A DNA stretch of 64,000 bases from Cyanoderma ruficeps (Eukaryota > Chordata > Aves > Passeriformes > Timaliidae), in NCBI GenBank assembly GCA_008694505.1, contig VZDJ01000301.1, positions 2,891,485-2,955,484 on the forward strand, written 5' to 3'. Every line of letters begins with the position of its first letter. Position 1 is the stretch's first letter. Made by a program: the position numbers and the translations under genes. This document shows, piece after piece, positions 1-12,480 of the stretch. The notes under the pieces were generated by a model, which was not told the DNA's origin, ran no database searches, and was given only the letters and a program-made list of their open reading frames with translations.

Positions 1-205
1 GGGCCCAAGGTAAAGTGCTCAGCAGCAGGACTGGCAGTGTCAGACACGAGCTTCGACTTTTTCTGTTCCAGCGTATTTTGATGGTTCTTGAGGTATATCC
101 TACCTGAAAAAAGGACTCCAGTTTTTCCTCTATGTTCACCACCCCTTTGGTCACATGAAGTTATTCTGTCAGGTTGATTTTTTTCCCCAATAAAATATTA
201 TTTCA

Positions 206-328
206 CAATCATAGAATGGTTATAGTTGGAAGGGGCCTTAAAGACCATCGTGTTCCAATCCCTCTGGCATGGGCAGGGACACATTCCACAAGACCAGGGT
301 GATCAGGGCTTCATACAACCTGGCCTTA
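206..328 (-). repeat. CR1 LINE 3'-end fragment
   Basis: The plus strand reads AATCATAGAATGGTTATAG, then TTGGAAGGGGCCTTAAAGACC and on through a CCCTCTGGCATGGGCAGGGACAC-like stretch to CAACCTGGCC. This is the reverse complement of the well-known avian CR1 3' terminus. The copy is 5'-truncated and in the sense orientation of CAPN10, inside or just past its 3' UTR. Confidence 0.85.
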
Positions 329-657
329 CATGTAAGTTTTCTGGTTTTCTTCCAAAACTGTAGCTTGGATTAAAACATGCACATATTCTTCACCTGTATT
401 TTTGAAGAACTGAGGTACATGATAATTTGCTGTACAGTGCTCCTTCTAAAAATGTGGGAAGACCAAATATTCAGAGTGTTCATGATTAAAAGAGGTATTT
501 TTTACAAAGAAGTTGTCACAGGCCTGACAGTTGGTACCAGGGAAAAGCAGTTGGGCTAAGAGCATCTTCTTGTTATTCCAATTAAAACTGAGAAAAGCAA
601 GAGATGAAGCATTCCTCAGCCTCCTGATGTTTCTTGAAATGATGCGAGAATTCCACA

Positions 658-3600
658 CTACCTTTTCATCACAGTTGTAAAGGAAACCTGTAAGAAAATG
701 TACAATACAGAGGAAAAAAGCTTTTTCATCATGCAGGGTTTTTTTTTTGTCAAGAAGGTATTAAAGTGAATCAGAGAAAAGAAAGATTTAGAAACTAAGG
801 TCACAATGCAAGCTTTTCATCTGAAAGATCCTTTAAAAAAACCAAAACTTTAAAACTCACAAACCCCATCACTTCAGTAACTAGAGAATACAGTCAAACC
901 CTTAGAAAAATACACTGACATCCAGCTCTGCTGTTGTTATGCATCTTTTAGAAATCACTAGCCCAAAGTGAGGCTTACTGCCTGAAAACTTTCAGGGGTT
1001 TAGCTCCTGAGGGTTCAAGTCCAGTCTTTGAAAAGCCCATATTCTTGAAGATTAGATCCAGACATTAATTTCTCCCACTGATAAGAAAAATATAACTGCA
1101 ATTTCCAGATTCTTGAACCTCTCCTGAAGAATCTAAATAATTTGTTTCTTTGATTCTGTTTCCATGAAACAATATAAAGAAACATAAGTTTTAATAATTA
1201 TTTTTGATATAATGGCCTTGCAACATTTTGTTCCCAAAACAATGGTAACAAAGAACCTTCATTACATAGTTCAGCTCCTAAAGTAACAAGACCCATATGG
1301 AAAGTATACACAGGTCTTTGCCTACTTTGTGAAGCACACAAAATCCATACTGTTTGTGTGGTTTTAAGAAAAAAATGTAATCACTGGTCAACATGACCCA
1401 GATTCAGAAAATGAGTAAGCCAATTCTAAACTTGAGTGAAGAGTTTTTCCTACAATTTTTATTTTGTGCAAAAAACAAAGGGAAAGACCCAAGCACCTAG
1501 ATGGTCTTGTTCCACCTAATAAGCAGAGTGTTATCAAGGACATGTTTTAATCCACCAACCAAATTATGTATCATCAAACCACTGTTAAAATAATACTTTA
1601 TTCTTTAATTAAGCAAATTTTAACCAAAGCTCTCCTCTGCACCCAGTAAAAACACCGTAAGTATTAGTTACTCAGTATTCACATCCAACCCTTTTATATT
1701 ACATGCCTATCTAATCAAGCAAAACAAAACCAAAATCTGAAATAGCTGTCATTAACTTGATCAAAACAACTTGCACTCCAGGAGGGATTATAATGGTGGG
1801 ATGCTGTATGAGCTGGCTGTAGGGAAACAAATAAAAACCTAATCTTCTCATTTTGCTGTGCTTTCCTAAGCCTTTACAACCCTAGAACATGATTAGAATT
1901 TTAAAATCGCAATACAGAGGAGATTATAAATATCAAAACCAATCAGATGGAGGAAAGATATAACATATAGTTAAAATAAGCAGATCTGTGGTGACACCAA
2001 GAATGGATACATCAAAATATATCCATCAGAATATATCACTTACCTCTTGTAATACTTGTCCAAGTGTCTCCTGGCTGTGAATGCGCTTCCTGTTGAAAAC
2101 CCAAACCACACTTATTTCTGCACAAAGCATTGGGAATCTTGCAAATACCAAGTATTTATCCCACTTCAAAAAGAGATGTTGTATCAGGCTTCATTCCACA
2201 TCTTTTCCCTTAGCAAGTCTTTCTGCAATTGTATTGAGTCTTACTGCAGTCTTATGGAATTTACAATTTTGATTCAGAGCTGCTGTTATTCACATCATAG
2301 TTAGGAACTACCTGGAATAAGGCTGGCTACTCATCACGTTTTCTCAAAAACAACCCCGATTTTTAAAAGGCATTGTTAACTTTCAACATAAATCCTAACA
2401 TTGATGATACAGCTGGTAATTAATTACTTTAGTGTTATCTCCTCCAGCAACAGACATCTGATATTCAGCAACTGATGCAAGATGATTTAACAAATACTAC
2501 CTTTTTTATCCATCCTTCCAACATAATCAAAGTGCATTATTTTGAGCAATGCATGTAAACACAATAGAAACACAAAGACTTCACAAAAAGTTACCATCAA
2601 GAGAACACGTTACTGCAGTAATTTCCATGCATCCTGTAATATGTGCACTAAAAAGAACTAGAAACACAAATAAAAGGCAACAATTTACCTGTCAATTTTG
2701 GTTGCTATGACCACTGTAAAACTGCCTTCTGTATTGGGCAAGTATGTAGAAGGTATAATGACATAACTTCCTGCAGGAAGCCTGCAAAGTCGGCTGACTT
2801 CCTGGGAGTAGCAGTGAGGAACACAGCTCACCAGTGGTTCCAAATGTACAAAAGAAGTAGTTTGTGGTTTCCAGCTGCTGTTAGGCACCTGAAAAAAAAA
2901 GAATGCAATCATGCCTACCTTTTCATCTATTCAGGTCTCACAATGTTTCATTCTTAGCACACCACAGTGTGATATGGTCCATCTCTATTCCAAATACTCA
3001 CTCTGCTGTACAGAGCTAGACAGAAGATGAATGGAAAAGCTTCCAGAAAATCCAGATGGCAGTATTAAGAACAGATGAATCATTCCTAGCCTGTTTGCAG
3101 ACAATGTGTAGAACCCATTACTCACATAGCTCTAAAGCTTTCTCTCTTGTCTAACCTCACTCTTCCCTGCTGCAGCCTAAAGCACTTGTTTTCCACCTCA
3201 GAGATCTGGTAAACAGATTGTGTCCTCCTTATGTCTAGTAGTCTTTCCTGTACTAAAAAGTCATATTAGACTTCATCTCAGTCTCCTATAGGCATAAAAA
3301 ATGCCAATCTTTCTTCACATATTGTATATTTGAAGTTTTATGATTTTTTCTGGTGCCCAACTCCAGACTTTTCCCTTAAACAACATGGTTTTTTGAAGCA
3401 TGTTTTCTAGAAATAAAGCTACCTTTCCCTGCGAAATAGCTACTTAAGCAGCAGCTTCTCAGGTTACATTTATGCAGCTGAACACTGGCACATGTGTAGA
3501 ATCTATATCCATATCAAATCAAATCTTGTTTTTTTTCTGATCACCTGCTCAAGATATCACAGTCCAGTATCATTTCCTATCCAATACCATTTGCCTATGG

Positions 3601-6600
3601 GCATTTAATTATAACACATAAAGAAAGCTTTCATGATGAATTACCAAAAGGTCTGGTCCTCAATTACTAGGGCACTCAGAATTCTTTGCAAACCCTCAAA
3701 AGAGTCAATCATCAAACTAATTTAGAACCTTATAAGAATTCAGTGGAACCAAATATCTGGTTACCATGCTATGTAACTACCTAAGTTATTCCATATCTTT
3801 CATGAGTAATATTTCCCAGAGTCATCCTGTGTTTCTCCCAGAAGCAGCAAGTCCCTTGCAAACTGCAAGAAGCCCTGTGCTGACAGGCTAACCTTCACCC
3901 TTGGCAAACGAGCAATCAAACTGACCAGAAGCCTTACCTGGAAAATATGGAAACCTATTGGACAACACTTGCTATCCAGGCAGTGCTGACGGAGGGTGAC
4001 TTTCACACTGCTTTTCCCCGGTCCTGCAGGAATGGAGAGGGGAAAGCAGGGATTGGTATGGAAGGAGGGGAAGTTCCTGCTACCTCCAGCACTTAGCCCA
4101 TTCTTCCAGCATCCATGCAGCTGCACTGTCTCCCATTCACCAGCTGGGAGTTCTTCACAGAGGGCAGCATCTGTGGGTGGTGGCTTTAGTTCACTATCAA
4201 ACATGAAAGAGAGAAAAGAAACTAAAATGTATAAAACATGTACTACCAGACTATAAACAAATCTGACCAGCTTTTAAACAGCTGCCAACACTACATTTTG
4301 TCTCTGCATATAGCACTAAGCTGCAGTTTAGAGGCAAGATGCTATTCATTAGTATTTTAACAAGAAGTAGTAGCAGGTCCATGACAGAAACAAGGAGCTG
4401 GCAAACTTGCATGAATTCAAATACAATACTGTTACACAGCACTCTGCACAACTCTTCAAAATATTTTGAACATTCCCACTTAGTGCTACACTTGTATTTA
4501 TGTCAACAATTTTAAGAAACGTTCTGTTTTGTTTTAAACCCACCTGAGAGAGATCCTTCCCGTTGAAAATACGCGAAGCAAGAAATTCCCTACTGCATCT
4601 TTCAGAAAAGTGCTGGGAACAACAAGATAAAAGCCAGGTGAAAGGTGACAGCACACATGGACTTCTCTATCGTAGGAATGGCAGATGGTACCTACAACTG
4701 GAGGAGCAGAGAGGGTCTTTGGAAGGTTAAATCGTTTCTTCTCCACCTAGAATAGATGCATAATGGTGTATGGTGGTTTAGGAAAAATGAGTAGCTTTCA
4801 ATAATACTAAAAATTATCAAATATTGCTTAAAATATTTTTAAACATGCATACATTTACAAATGAAACAAGGACAAGGGTATCAGCAGATGATCTGAACAT
4901 CAAAGAGAGGTAGGAAGAGTTAATATTCTGGAGGAGTAAATTTAGGAATGGCTTCAGTAATCACCCTGAAATGTCATGCACTAGTTTGGAACAATCCCAA
5001 GTGCTCAGTGATAAGAAGAAAGTACTAGTCCAGTAATAGTTTGTACAGACAGTAACTGTGAGATAACAGAACCATTCCAGCATAAACCAGAGACAGAAAA
5101 TTTGTGACCAGTTGAATCATATCACTGGCACGGGGAATGAATGATTTTACTCAAATGTTTCAGTAATGCTTTTAAACTTCTCTTTGCAAAGAGAAAAATG
5201 TCACTTTTGTATTACCTTCCAGACATGCAATCCCACAGCCTGGTAATTCTTTCCCTGTATGCCTTCAGTCAAAGATGGATTCTCCGCTGCTAAGCGAGTT
5301 GGATTTTGAATCCTTCCAGCCCAGTCAGTGCTGTACTTCCTGCATTTCTGCAGCAGAGCAATGCACACCTCACTCGACTCACACACCCTCAGCCAGAACT
5401 TGGGGTTGGTAGGGAAGCTGCTGTTGTTGCGGCAGCCCCCTGCAGACTGGCCTCTCACCCAGGATCCAAAGAGATTCTGTGAGTGATACAGCACTTTCCC
5501 TAACAAAGAAAACCATGGTGAGGATTTCAGACATGGGAATCTGCTTAATTTTACACAACAGATATGGCAGAGATTCCCCTGCCCAAGAAAACATGCTGTC
5601 ATAGCTTGACACTTCCCCAAAGCAGAAATTCAGGAACAAGATTTTGAGAGGCATGAGAATTAATGCCAGGGTTGGTAATGACAGGCTGATGGCATGATTT
5701 TTACAAGAAACTATTACTAGAATTCTCAAGTGTATCTACCATTAAAAACAAAACATCACAAGGCTGCCCAGAATAACAGCCCTCTAGACAGAGGACACTA
5801 GTCTCTCAACCAACTGGCAAGTAACTAGATTTCACAGAAATATCAATGGTTTCTTTAAAGATCTTTAATTTCCTCTTATTCTTCTGTTTTTCAGTAGAAA
5901 CAGAAAAAGCCTATGGATCTAAAGGAGAGGGGAAAACTGAGTAAGAGAAATTACAGTCTAGTTATACCATTTGCAATTCAAATCAATTCTTTCCCTTGAC
6001 ATGTTGTTATTTGCATGAGAAAGATGTCTTTTCATATCACACCTGTATAGAGGCTCTGAAGTTGTCCTTCCTCATTGACTGGAAAGCCCACGGTAATCTC
6101 ATCAAATTCCCTGAAAAATTCCTCTTCATCAACCCAGAATTCTCCCTCTTGGATCTGTGACAGGAGTTCTGAAGCAACTACTGGATCTAGCTGGTTCCAT
6201 CCTTGACCACTGCACATAAAACAAAAGTTAACATTCAGTTCTTTGCCCAGCAGAGTTCCAGAACAATGTTCTACTAAATATCTTATGGAGCAGAACAGCA
6301 AGAAGAGATTTCTTCATTTTATTGTGAAATAATTACATTGAAAATTTCTCTGCACATTTCTGGTCAGTGAGAGGGACCATAGGAAACACAGGTCATAACT
6401 TACCAAAGAAAAGTTAGAAACAGCCTAATACAGGACTGGATGCAGAACAGACTTCTGGGTGACATAGGTGCTTTGTTTACAACAGTCACTACAGTAAGAA
6501 GTCTGAGAGCAGAATAAAGATTTTTAACTGTTGTTAAAAAAGAGGCAAAAAAAATAAAACAAGCTGCACTGTGATTGTTCTGAAAGAATTTTAATGCTCT

Positions 6601-9600
6601 ACATCAAAAACTACCATTTTGTATTAAACAACTGGCTACTCCCATGAATCTGCTTCCAAGTCTTGATAAACCAAGAATTTAAATGCCTCATTATTTAGGG
6701 CTCATTAAAAGCTAATAGTTTCAACATTTTCCATTGTTTCACTAGCAAAAAAGAACAGCTCTCCACTTGACTAAAACAGGGCTCTAAGGCCACCCAATGA
6801 AACCCTACTGTCTTGCAACTACATGGCAACTTACTCTTCGACAAAGAAACTACAAGAGACCAAGAGTAGAACCAAAACGCTATCAAAAGAAAAAATCATC
6901 AGCTGGAGTCTCAACAAATGCAATTAAATTATCTTCTTAACTCAGAGAAGAAAAACATTTCTACAAAAATGTTCATTAACATCACCATATTGTTAGCATA
7001 TCTTAATGCTGAACGCTTGCTGCTTGGGTCAAGAATTGCATGTTCTTTTGTACAGTCAAAACATGCTAACATTTTCCAAAATAAGCAAGTAGGGTCTGCC
7101 TTTTCGTTCTTATTGCTATTTGAGCTGCTACACATATTTCTGCAAGTCCTTTAAAACAGTTGTCTTCTTTATTTCTACTTTATATGGACTCAGTTTCAGC
7201 TTCTCCTACTTATATCAATCTACAGAAATGAGAGCACACAAGCAACAAGCATAACCATCCTTCCTTCTGCTACAGTTTTATAATTACTCCTTTGCTTCAT
7301 TTCTGCAGCTGAGTCAGCATCAAATGAGGAGAGTCAAGTAAAGCTGAGTGACTGCAAGAAACAAATGTGATCAAAGATACTTAGATCAATGGCAAAACAA
7401 TAAAAAGCACAAAAATCAAAACCAGAAAATTAGCCAGCACCTTAAGTTTGTGTCTATAAAAAGATATGATGATTTGATAAACAAAGAAGTTATTAAAAAA
7501 TTTAGACTGCAAGAACGAGGAGATCAAATTTACTAGCCTCAGAACCAATGAGCTGTGTGAACCCCCAGCTCTATAAAGGATTGCACACACACTGAAGCCT
7601 CTCTTCTCTGCTACAGATTATTAGCATTGTTTGCCTATGCAATACATAGATAAGCTTTGTGCTTCAGAACTTACATGAATGGTTTTCCAAATGAATGTAA
7701 AACTGCTCACCCCTCACACCAAGGCCCCTTCCAGCACCGCCTCCCCCAAGGATTTCGTATTCGCAGTAGGAAGATTTCCTTGCCTGACACTTCAGAGAGA
7801 TTCAATGTGTCTATCACAATAAAGGCATGAAATTCTCCTAGTTCACTTGCACCTGAATAGAAAAAAAAAATTGAAAATAAACAAAAGAATCTGCTCCATA
7901 TTTTACAATAACATTAGAAGAAAGCAATTTTGAAAGAAGGCAATTTTGTGGTAAAATGAAATTGGTTTTAAATGTCTATTAGAACAGCACAAAGAAACCC
8001 CAAACAATTTATTTTAGTGACTATAGAGAAATAAAGTAACATTGCAAAGTGTATTAACTCACTCCTTGATCTCAAATCCCTACAAATTCACTGTGCTGAA
8101 ATTCATTGAGGTTTTCAAGGTTGTTTTTCAGGTGCTTTTTCGATGGAGTGCATTTGTTTTTGAGAACTAATCATATTAGCTTCTAATATAAAAAGCACTC
8201 CTCAAAAGCAGCCCCCAGTCTGAACTCAGTAACATCCTTGAATCTTCATTTATCCAAACATTTCAAATTGTACCATGAAACTGGCATGGTACTAATATCA
8301 GCACTTGTATTTGCTGGCTGCCTTGTGCTTTGAAGCCTGTCAATAGAGACATTAACTATCACCTCGTCTGGAGTCGAGGACTGAACAGCTTATTACACAC
8401 TGTTCCTTCAGATTCATTAATCTTCTAAACACTGCTTTCTCCAAAACCACGCCAGTCTTCTCTTTCTCCACATTTTTTCCAGGGCCTTTCAGGGTCCATC
8501 TTTCAGCAATTCCTCCAGTCAGATCAACCAAAGCATCTGCCACCTGTCCTGCCCACAACTGCTCATAAGATCCATGCACTCTAAAAAATTTAAACAAAAA
8601 GATTAAAAAAAATGAAGAAAAAGTTTGTACACACAGAAGAACAAAAGAAACATGGTTGCTACACACTTGTAACCCCACTCAATATCACAATCATGACTGT
8701 GCCCTACCTCATAACCCAAAGTAGGAAAAAGAAAGTACATAATGTCTTAATTATATAGAACACAACATCTACAGAACATGCAAGCCATTGGGTATTCCAC
8801 TGCTTGATGGGAAGTTTCTTACATTCTCTCTATTCTATTTTTAAAACTGCTGTTGTCTAGTACTAGTCATTTGTACCTTATTATCCACGTTCTACATTGT
8901 CATTTGTGATATACTAGCTGAATTCTGTACAAATAAAAATATTTCTTCCTCTTTGATTATTCTTTATTCACTCTGCACAAATAACCAGAGCAGCACTTCC
9001 CTCAACAACCTAAGAAAACCAAGAGACTGCCACACCTGATGTAGCAGATGCAAAATATAGCAAAAGAAGTCAAGACTAAAACAGAATTGTAAGATTGAAC
9101 AATAAGATCTCTGCAGAAAACAGATACATTTCAAAACCTACAGAAAAGCTCTAACATGACATTGGTACTTCACAGCTTCTGGTCAATGCACCTACAGCTG
9201 ACTAAGTCACTTCATAATTGAAGTCTGCCTCTGCCCTCTGCTGGCAACCACAAAATCTGCTCAGATTCTTTGGGACATATGATGTCTGTTTTACCAGTGC
9301 ATTTTGTCTCCAAATTGCTCTGTCCATCTGGACAGCTTTATGAGTTTGTCCATTGCTGTGCCATAAACCATTAAATATCTGCATTTTCTTTCTAAAACAG
9401 TAAACTAACAAAATATACAAAAGTACAGTGAAACTCATGCAACAAGAGCCTCAACTAGCACAAACTTACATAATGTTGTTGCTTTCCATTAAAATATCTT
9501 CATGTTTTCTGCTTTTCATTGAGCTCTTATCTTACATAGTAAAACATCTTCCTTTAACAACTAGATAACTACTAGACAGACTTAACAAACATCATTTGAA

Positions 9601-11894
9601 TCCTGAAAATTCATTGCTGCTTACTTTTCACCAGAATTATCTCCCTAAGATTATTTACTTAATATGCAACTAGAAGCACACCTTACCGACCTACAGTTTA
9701 AAGAGCAACTTCTGCACAAGCCAGGCTGGGACCACTAGCAGCCACAGTGCTCAGATCTATGCCCAAAGCAGCTGGGTAAAATAAGAAGGCAGAAGAAATA
9801 TACAAGTATCATAGTTCTATTTCCATCAATAGCGGTGTTCACATACTTTGCATAAGCTTTTTCCAGTAGTGGAAGCCAAAACAAATCCTCTGTCTGACAC
9901 TGGGAAAAGCAGAGTTTGCCCCCAAGGCAAGGCAGGCGATCATCAATGGTCACTTCTACCCAGTGGCCAAACTGCCAGACCCGGCACGTGAAGCAGCCTT
10001 GGTAGGACTCATCTGTCCAGCTGGGCTGACCTGGAGGGATTACCTGCAGGGCAAAAGCCAAAAATCAAGGCAAACAATGAATTAACGAGTTGTATTTTTT
10101 GCAAACAAAGCTAGTTGAAAATATACTGAATATCAACCATTTGTAACAAACATAGAAAAAAATATGACAGCAAAACCAGTGAAACTGAGCATAATGAGGC
10201 AGCTTATATGCCATACTTATATGGCAGCTTGGGACTCCAGAATAATACCCAAACGTCCATTAGGTGAAGAAAACTTCTCTGACTTGAAACTTCTCCATAC
10301 CTTGTTCAGTAAGTATTTGCTCTTCTGCAAAGCTACACAGGCACACAGGAACCAACAATCCCCCAAAATTCCTTGTTTTACTGGCACATCCTGCAGATTG
10401 TTTGAAAATAGCCGAGGAGAAGAACAGATGTCCTAAAATTAAAGAAGAGGAGTTAAAGCCAAATCCTGCATGACATTTTAAGAAAGTCTGTGCTTCTGGG
10501 ACTGCAGGGCCTCTGGAGACCTCTCATAAAATAAGGGAAATTTTACTTCTAGAAAATTTCCCTTTTCCCTAAGTTAGAAGTAACAAATAAATGGCCTGTG
10601 GGGGTATTTTGCAGGTACTTAATGAATGTAAATCTAGTTCCCACAAGAATTTTAGTACACAATTGTCACCATCAGGTGCAACTTCAGCAAAAGCAGTAAT
10701 AAATGAAAGACAAAATAATTCATCGGCTCCTTGCTAGACTTACAATCAACTGTGACAGGACTGATGCCATTCACATTAAACTGCACACCCTCAGAACAAG
10801 GGAAAAACCTTGTCCAGGGCACAGAAAAAATAGATTAGTTGAAAGCACAAGAGGGCATTTCAGATGCAAAGTCCTGAATACTTAACCTGATCTGAAAGTG
10901 AGTTTGTGAAATGGTTCTGCTTACATATAAACACTGCAAGAGATGGAAATTAACTCAACAGCCCTCAGCAGCAATCAGGCTGTGAAGTAGGAAAGCAGGA
11001 AGCTGCACACTCGACTCTGAAATTATTTGTTTGCCAATTACACCTGATAACCAACAGCTCTGTCACTGTTCTACAGACAGGCCCAGACACAGGGGAAAAA
11101 TACAACTCAAGACAACATACTTTTTACTTCTATTACATTTTATAGCCTTTTCTTTCCCTCTTCACAAAGGCAGTATCATAAATACGTCACTTTAAATGCG
11201 TGTACTGCAGAAATGCATTCTAAAGCTTTTAGCTCTAATACAGCTTGCTCTGCAACTCAGCTATAAGTTTAAAAGCAATACAAGTCATATGACAAGTTAT
11301 AAACTTAAAAAGTTTTCTTTCTTGCTAGCAAAGAAATCAACCACAAAAAAAAAAAAAGGCAATAGGCTGAAAAATTCTAAAACCCAGTTACTTATTTCCA
11401 AGACAGTTATGCAATATATCAAAAAATTTGAGAATGACATAATGCTGCATTCTAACTTGGTATGCACATAATTTGCATAATGAAACGTATTTATAATAAA
11501 ATGTATGAATTTCTCCTACCACCATGAAATTTAAAAGCTCTACAAGAGGATTTAAATCAAGCCTACAAACAAGCACCTAGACTTAAACCGTAACTCATGC
11601 ACTGTTAACGCTGACATATATTGGTTTTATCACTTCTGTATTTCTAAACAAAAAAAACCCCACCCACAATCAATAATTCAGTGCTAACTTGCATTCATTA
11701 CCTAAAAGCTCAATTCTGCTAAAATCAGCCTTTTATACCTTAAAACTCACCTTAGGTCTCAACCAAGATATCTCGCCTCTGAATTGGGCAAGCGGGGTAC
11801 AATAATCAAAAAATATAGAGGTATCACTGGCCGGAAACGTGGGATCTGTGTAAAGGTCTCTTGCCACCATTAACTGCTTTTTCTCTCCTAGCAT
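658..11894 (-). CDS. CAPN10: Calpain-10, complete, 12 coding exons
   Basis: Atypical calpain: a cytosolic cysteine protease without the penta-EF-hand domain, linked in mammals to glucose handling and vesicle exocytosis. Coding exons (minus strand, first to last): 11751-11894, 10301-10432, 9847-10043, 8363-8580, 7711-7852, 6043-6209, 5216-5499, 4544-4746, 3938-4193, 2689-2888, 2044-2089, 658-687. All introns are GT-AG, the frames join, and the product is 672 aa, the same length I recall for human CAPN10. The protease core holds catalytic Cys74 (GDCWF), His239 (GEFHAF) and Asn264 (RNPWG); two C2-like domains follow (about 334-496 and 497-648). The last two exons are tiny and end in VMKR-stop. 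I chose the ATG at 11894 because it aligns with the human start and an in-frame TAG lies upstream at 11925-11927; a second in-frame ATG is at 11870. The gene follows RNPEPL1 in the same direction. Identification rests on near-continuous similarity to the human protein. Confidence 0.96.
3938..6209 (-). CDS. CAPN10: CAPN10 exons 6-9: end of protease core and first C2L domain
   Basis: Exon 6 (6043-6209) ends the protease core with the acidic stretch [11 protein letters not shown]. Exon 7 (5216-5499) and exon 8 (4544-4746) make the first C2-like domain, with [10 protein letters not shown] and VPSTFLK. Exon 9 (3938-4193) starts the second C2-like domain with [10 protein letters not shown] and a TNPCF motif. 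The exon 7/9 and 8/10 pairs are visibly related, reflecting the internal duplication of the C2L domain. The remaining exons are listed under the whole-gene entry. Confidence 0.93.
7711..7852 (-). CDS. CAPN10: CAPN10 exon 5: catalytic His and Asn exon
   Basis: This 142-nt exon encodes both remaining catalytic residues, His239 in GEFHAF and Asn264 in RIRNPWGRR. With Cys74 two exons upstream of the PC2 part, the calpain triad is complete. The exon starts with the last two bases of a split Gly codon and ends with two bases of another Gly codon before gtgagc. Confidence 0.94.
10301..10432 (-). CDS. CAPN10: CAPN10 exon 2: catalytic cysteine exon
   Basis: This 132-nt exon (44 codons, phase 0 at both ends) encodes residues 49-92. 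It carries the oxyanion-hole glutamine and nucleophile in [10 protein letters not shown], so the active-site cysteine is residue 74. The acceptor is ttttag before 10432 and the donor is AAG|gtatgg after 10301. The motif is intact, so the enzyme should be active. Confidence 0.95.
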
Positions 11895-11938
11895 TTTCAA
11901 CACAGTCCTAAGCAGCTTTTCCGGCTATTCCTACGACT

Positions 11939-12327
11939 TTATACTGCCGGGCACCAACCTGCAACAGAAGCGAGTGTTACTGGGGAACTGTAACAGGGAA
12001 ACAAAACAGGTATGGCGGATTTATTTAGGGATGGAACCCTTCTCTAACCTGGAACCACCACTGGCATCTTCCAGCACCTGATGCCGCCCTACACCGCCCA
12101 GCTGGAAGAGAAGGGGAGCCCCTGAGGAGATCTACACCCACTTAGGTCCCTTCCCCCCGCTCTGCGCACATCCTACACACAAAGCTCCCCCCCCCTCACA
12201 CCCAGCCCGAACAGGGCCCCTCCGCACACGCCTCCTCCTGTCCACCAGCCCCAGTTCCCACAAGAGGTGTCCACCCTGCCGCGCCCTCTCCCGTTCCCCC
12301 CTCACCTCGGGGCGGTCCCGCCGCCAT
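11939..12327 (-). other. CAPN10: Predicted CAPN10 non-coding first exon, 5' intron and small uORF
   Basis: On the minus strand a strong donor (CCCGAG|gtgagg, exon end 12306) sits in the CpG-rich promoter block. A strong acceptor (cttctgttgcag, exon start 11958) precedes the exon holding the CAPN10 ATG. Splicing them would remove 347 nt and place the coding start in exon 2. The first exon then contains an ATG at 12327. It opens MAAGPPR and, across the junction, would stop after 13 codons at 11939-11941, before the main ATG at 11894. This is inferred from splice-site shape only; a transcript is needed. Confidence 0.5.
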
Positions 12328-12339
12328 TGCCCAGGGCGG

Positions 12340-12480
12340 CCGTTACCCGGCAACGCCGGCACGGGCGGCCCCGCCCAGCCCGCGCATGACGGACCGCGCA
12401 GCTGGCCAATCAGCGGGCTCGACGTGCACATGCACCACGCATTGGCCCCGCCCATCCCCTGCTGAGGTGAGCTGAGGGGT
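12340..12480 (-). promoter_or_regulatory. CAPN10 CpG-island promoter with CCAAT and GC boxes
   Basis: This GC- and CpG-rich block just upstream of the predicted first exon holds a GC box near 12370-12377, a CCAAT at 12406-12410 on the plus strand, an ATTGG (CCAAT on the minus strand) at 12441-12445 and a second GC box at 12446-12453. No TATA box is evident. The layout is typical of a TATA-less housekeeping promoter. CCAAT on both strands would also allow divergent transcription. Confidence 0.6.

Noticed and set aside
8352..8678. Apparent extra N-terminal sequence before the CAPN10 VHGSYEQ exon
   Set aside because: It is intron read-through upstream of the acceptor at 8581; the splice join K|VHGSY restores the calpain sequence.
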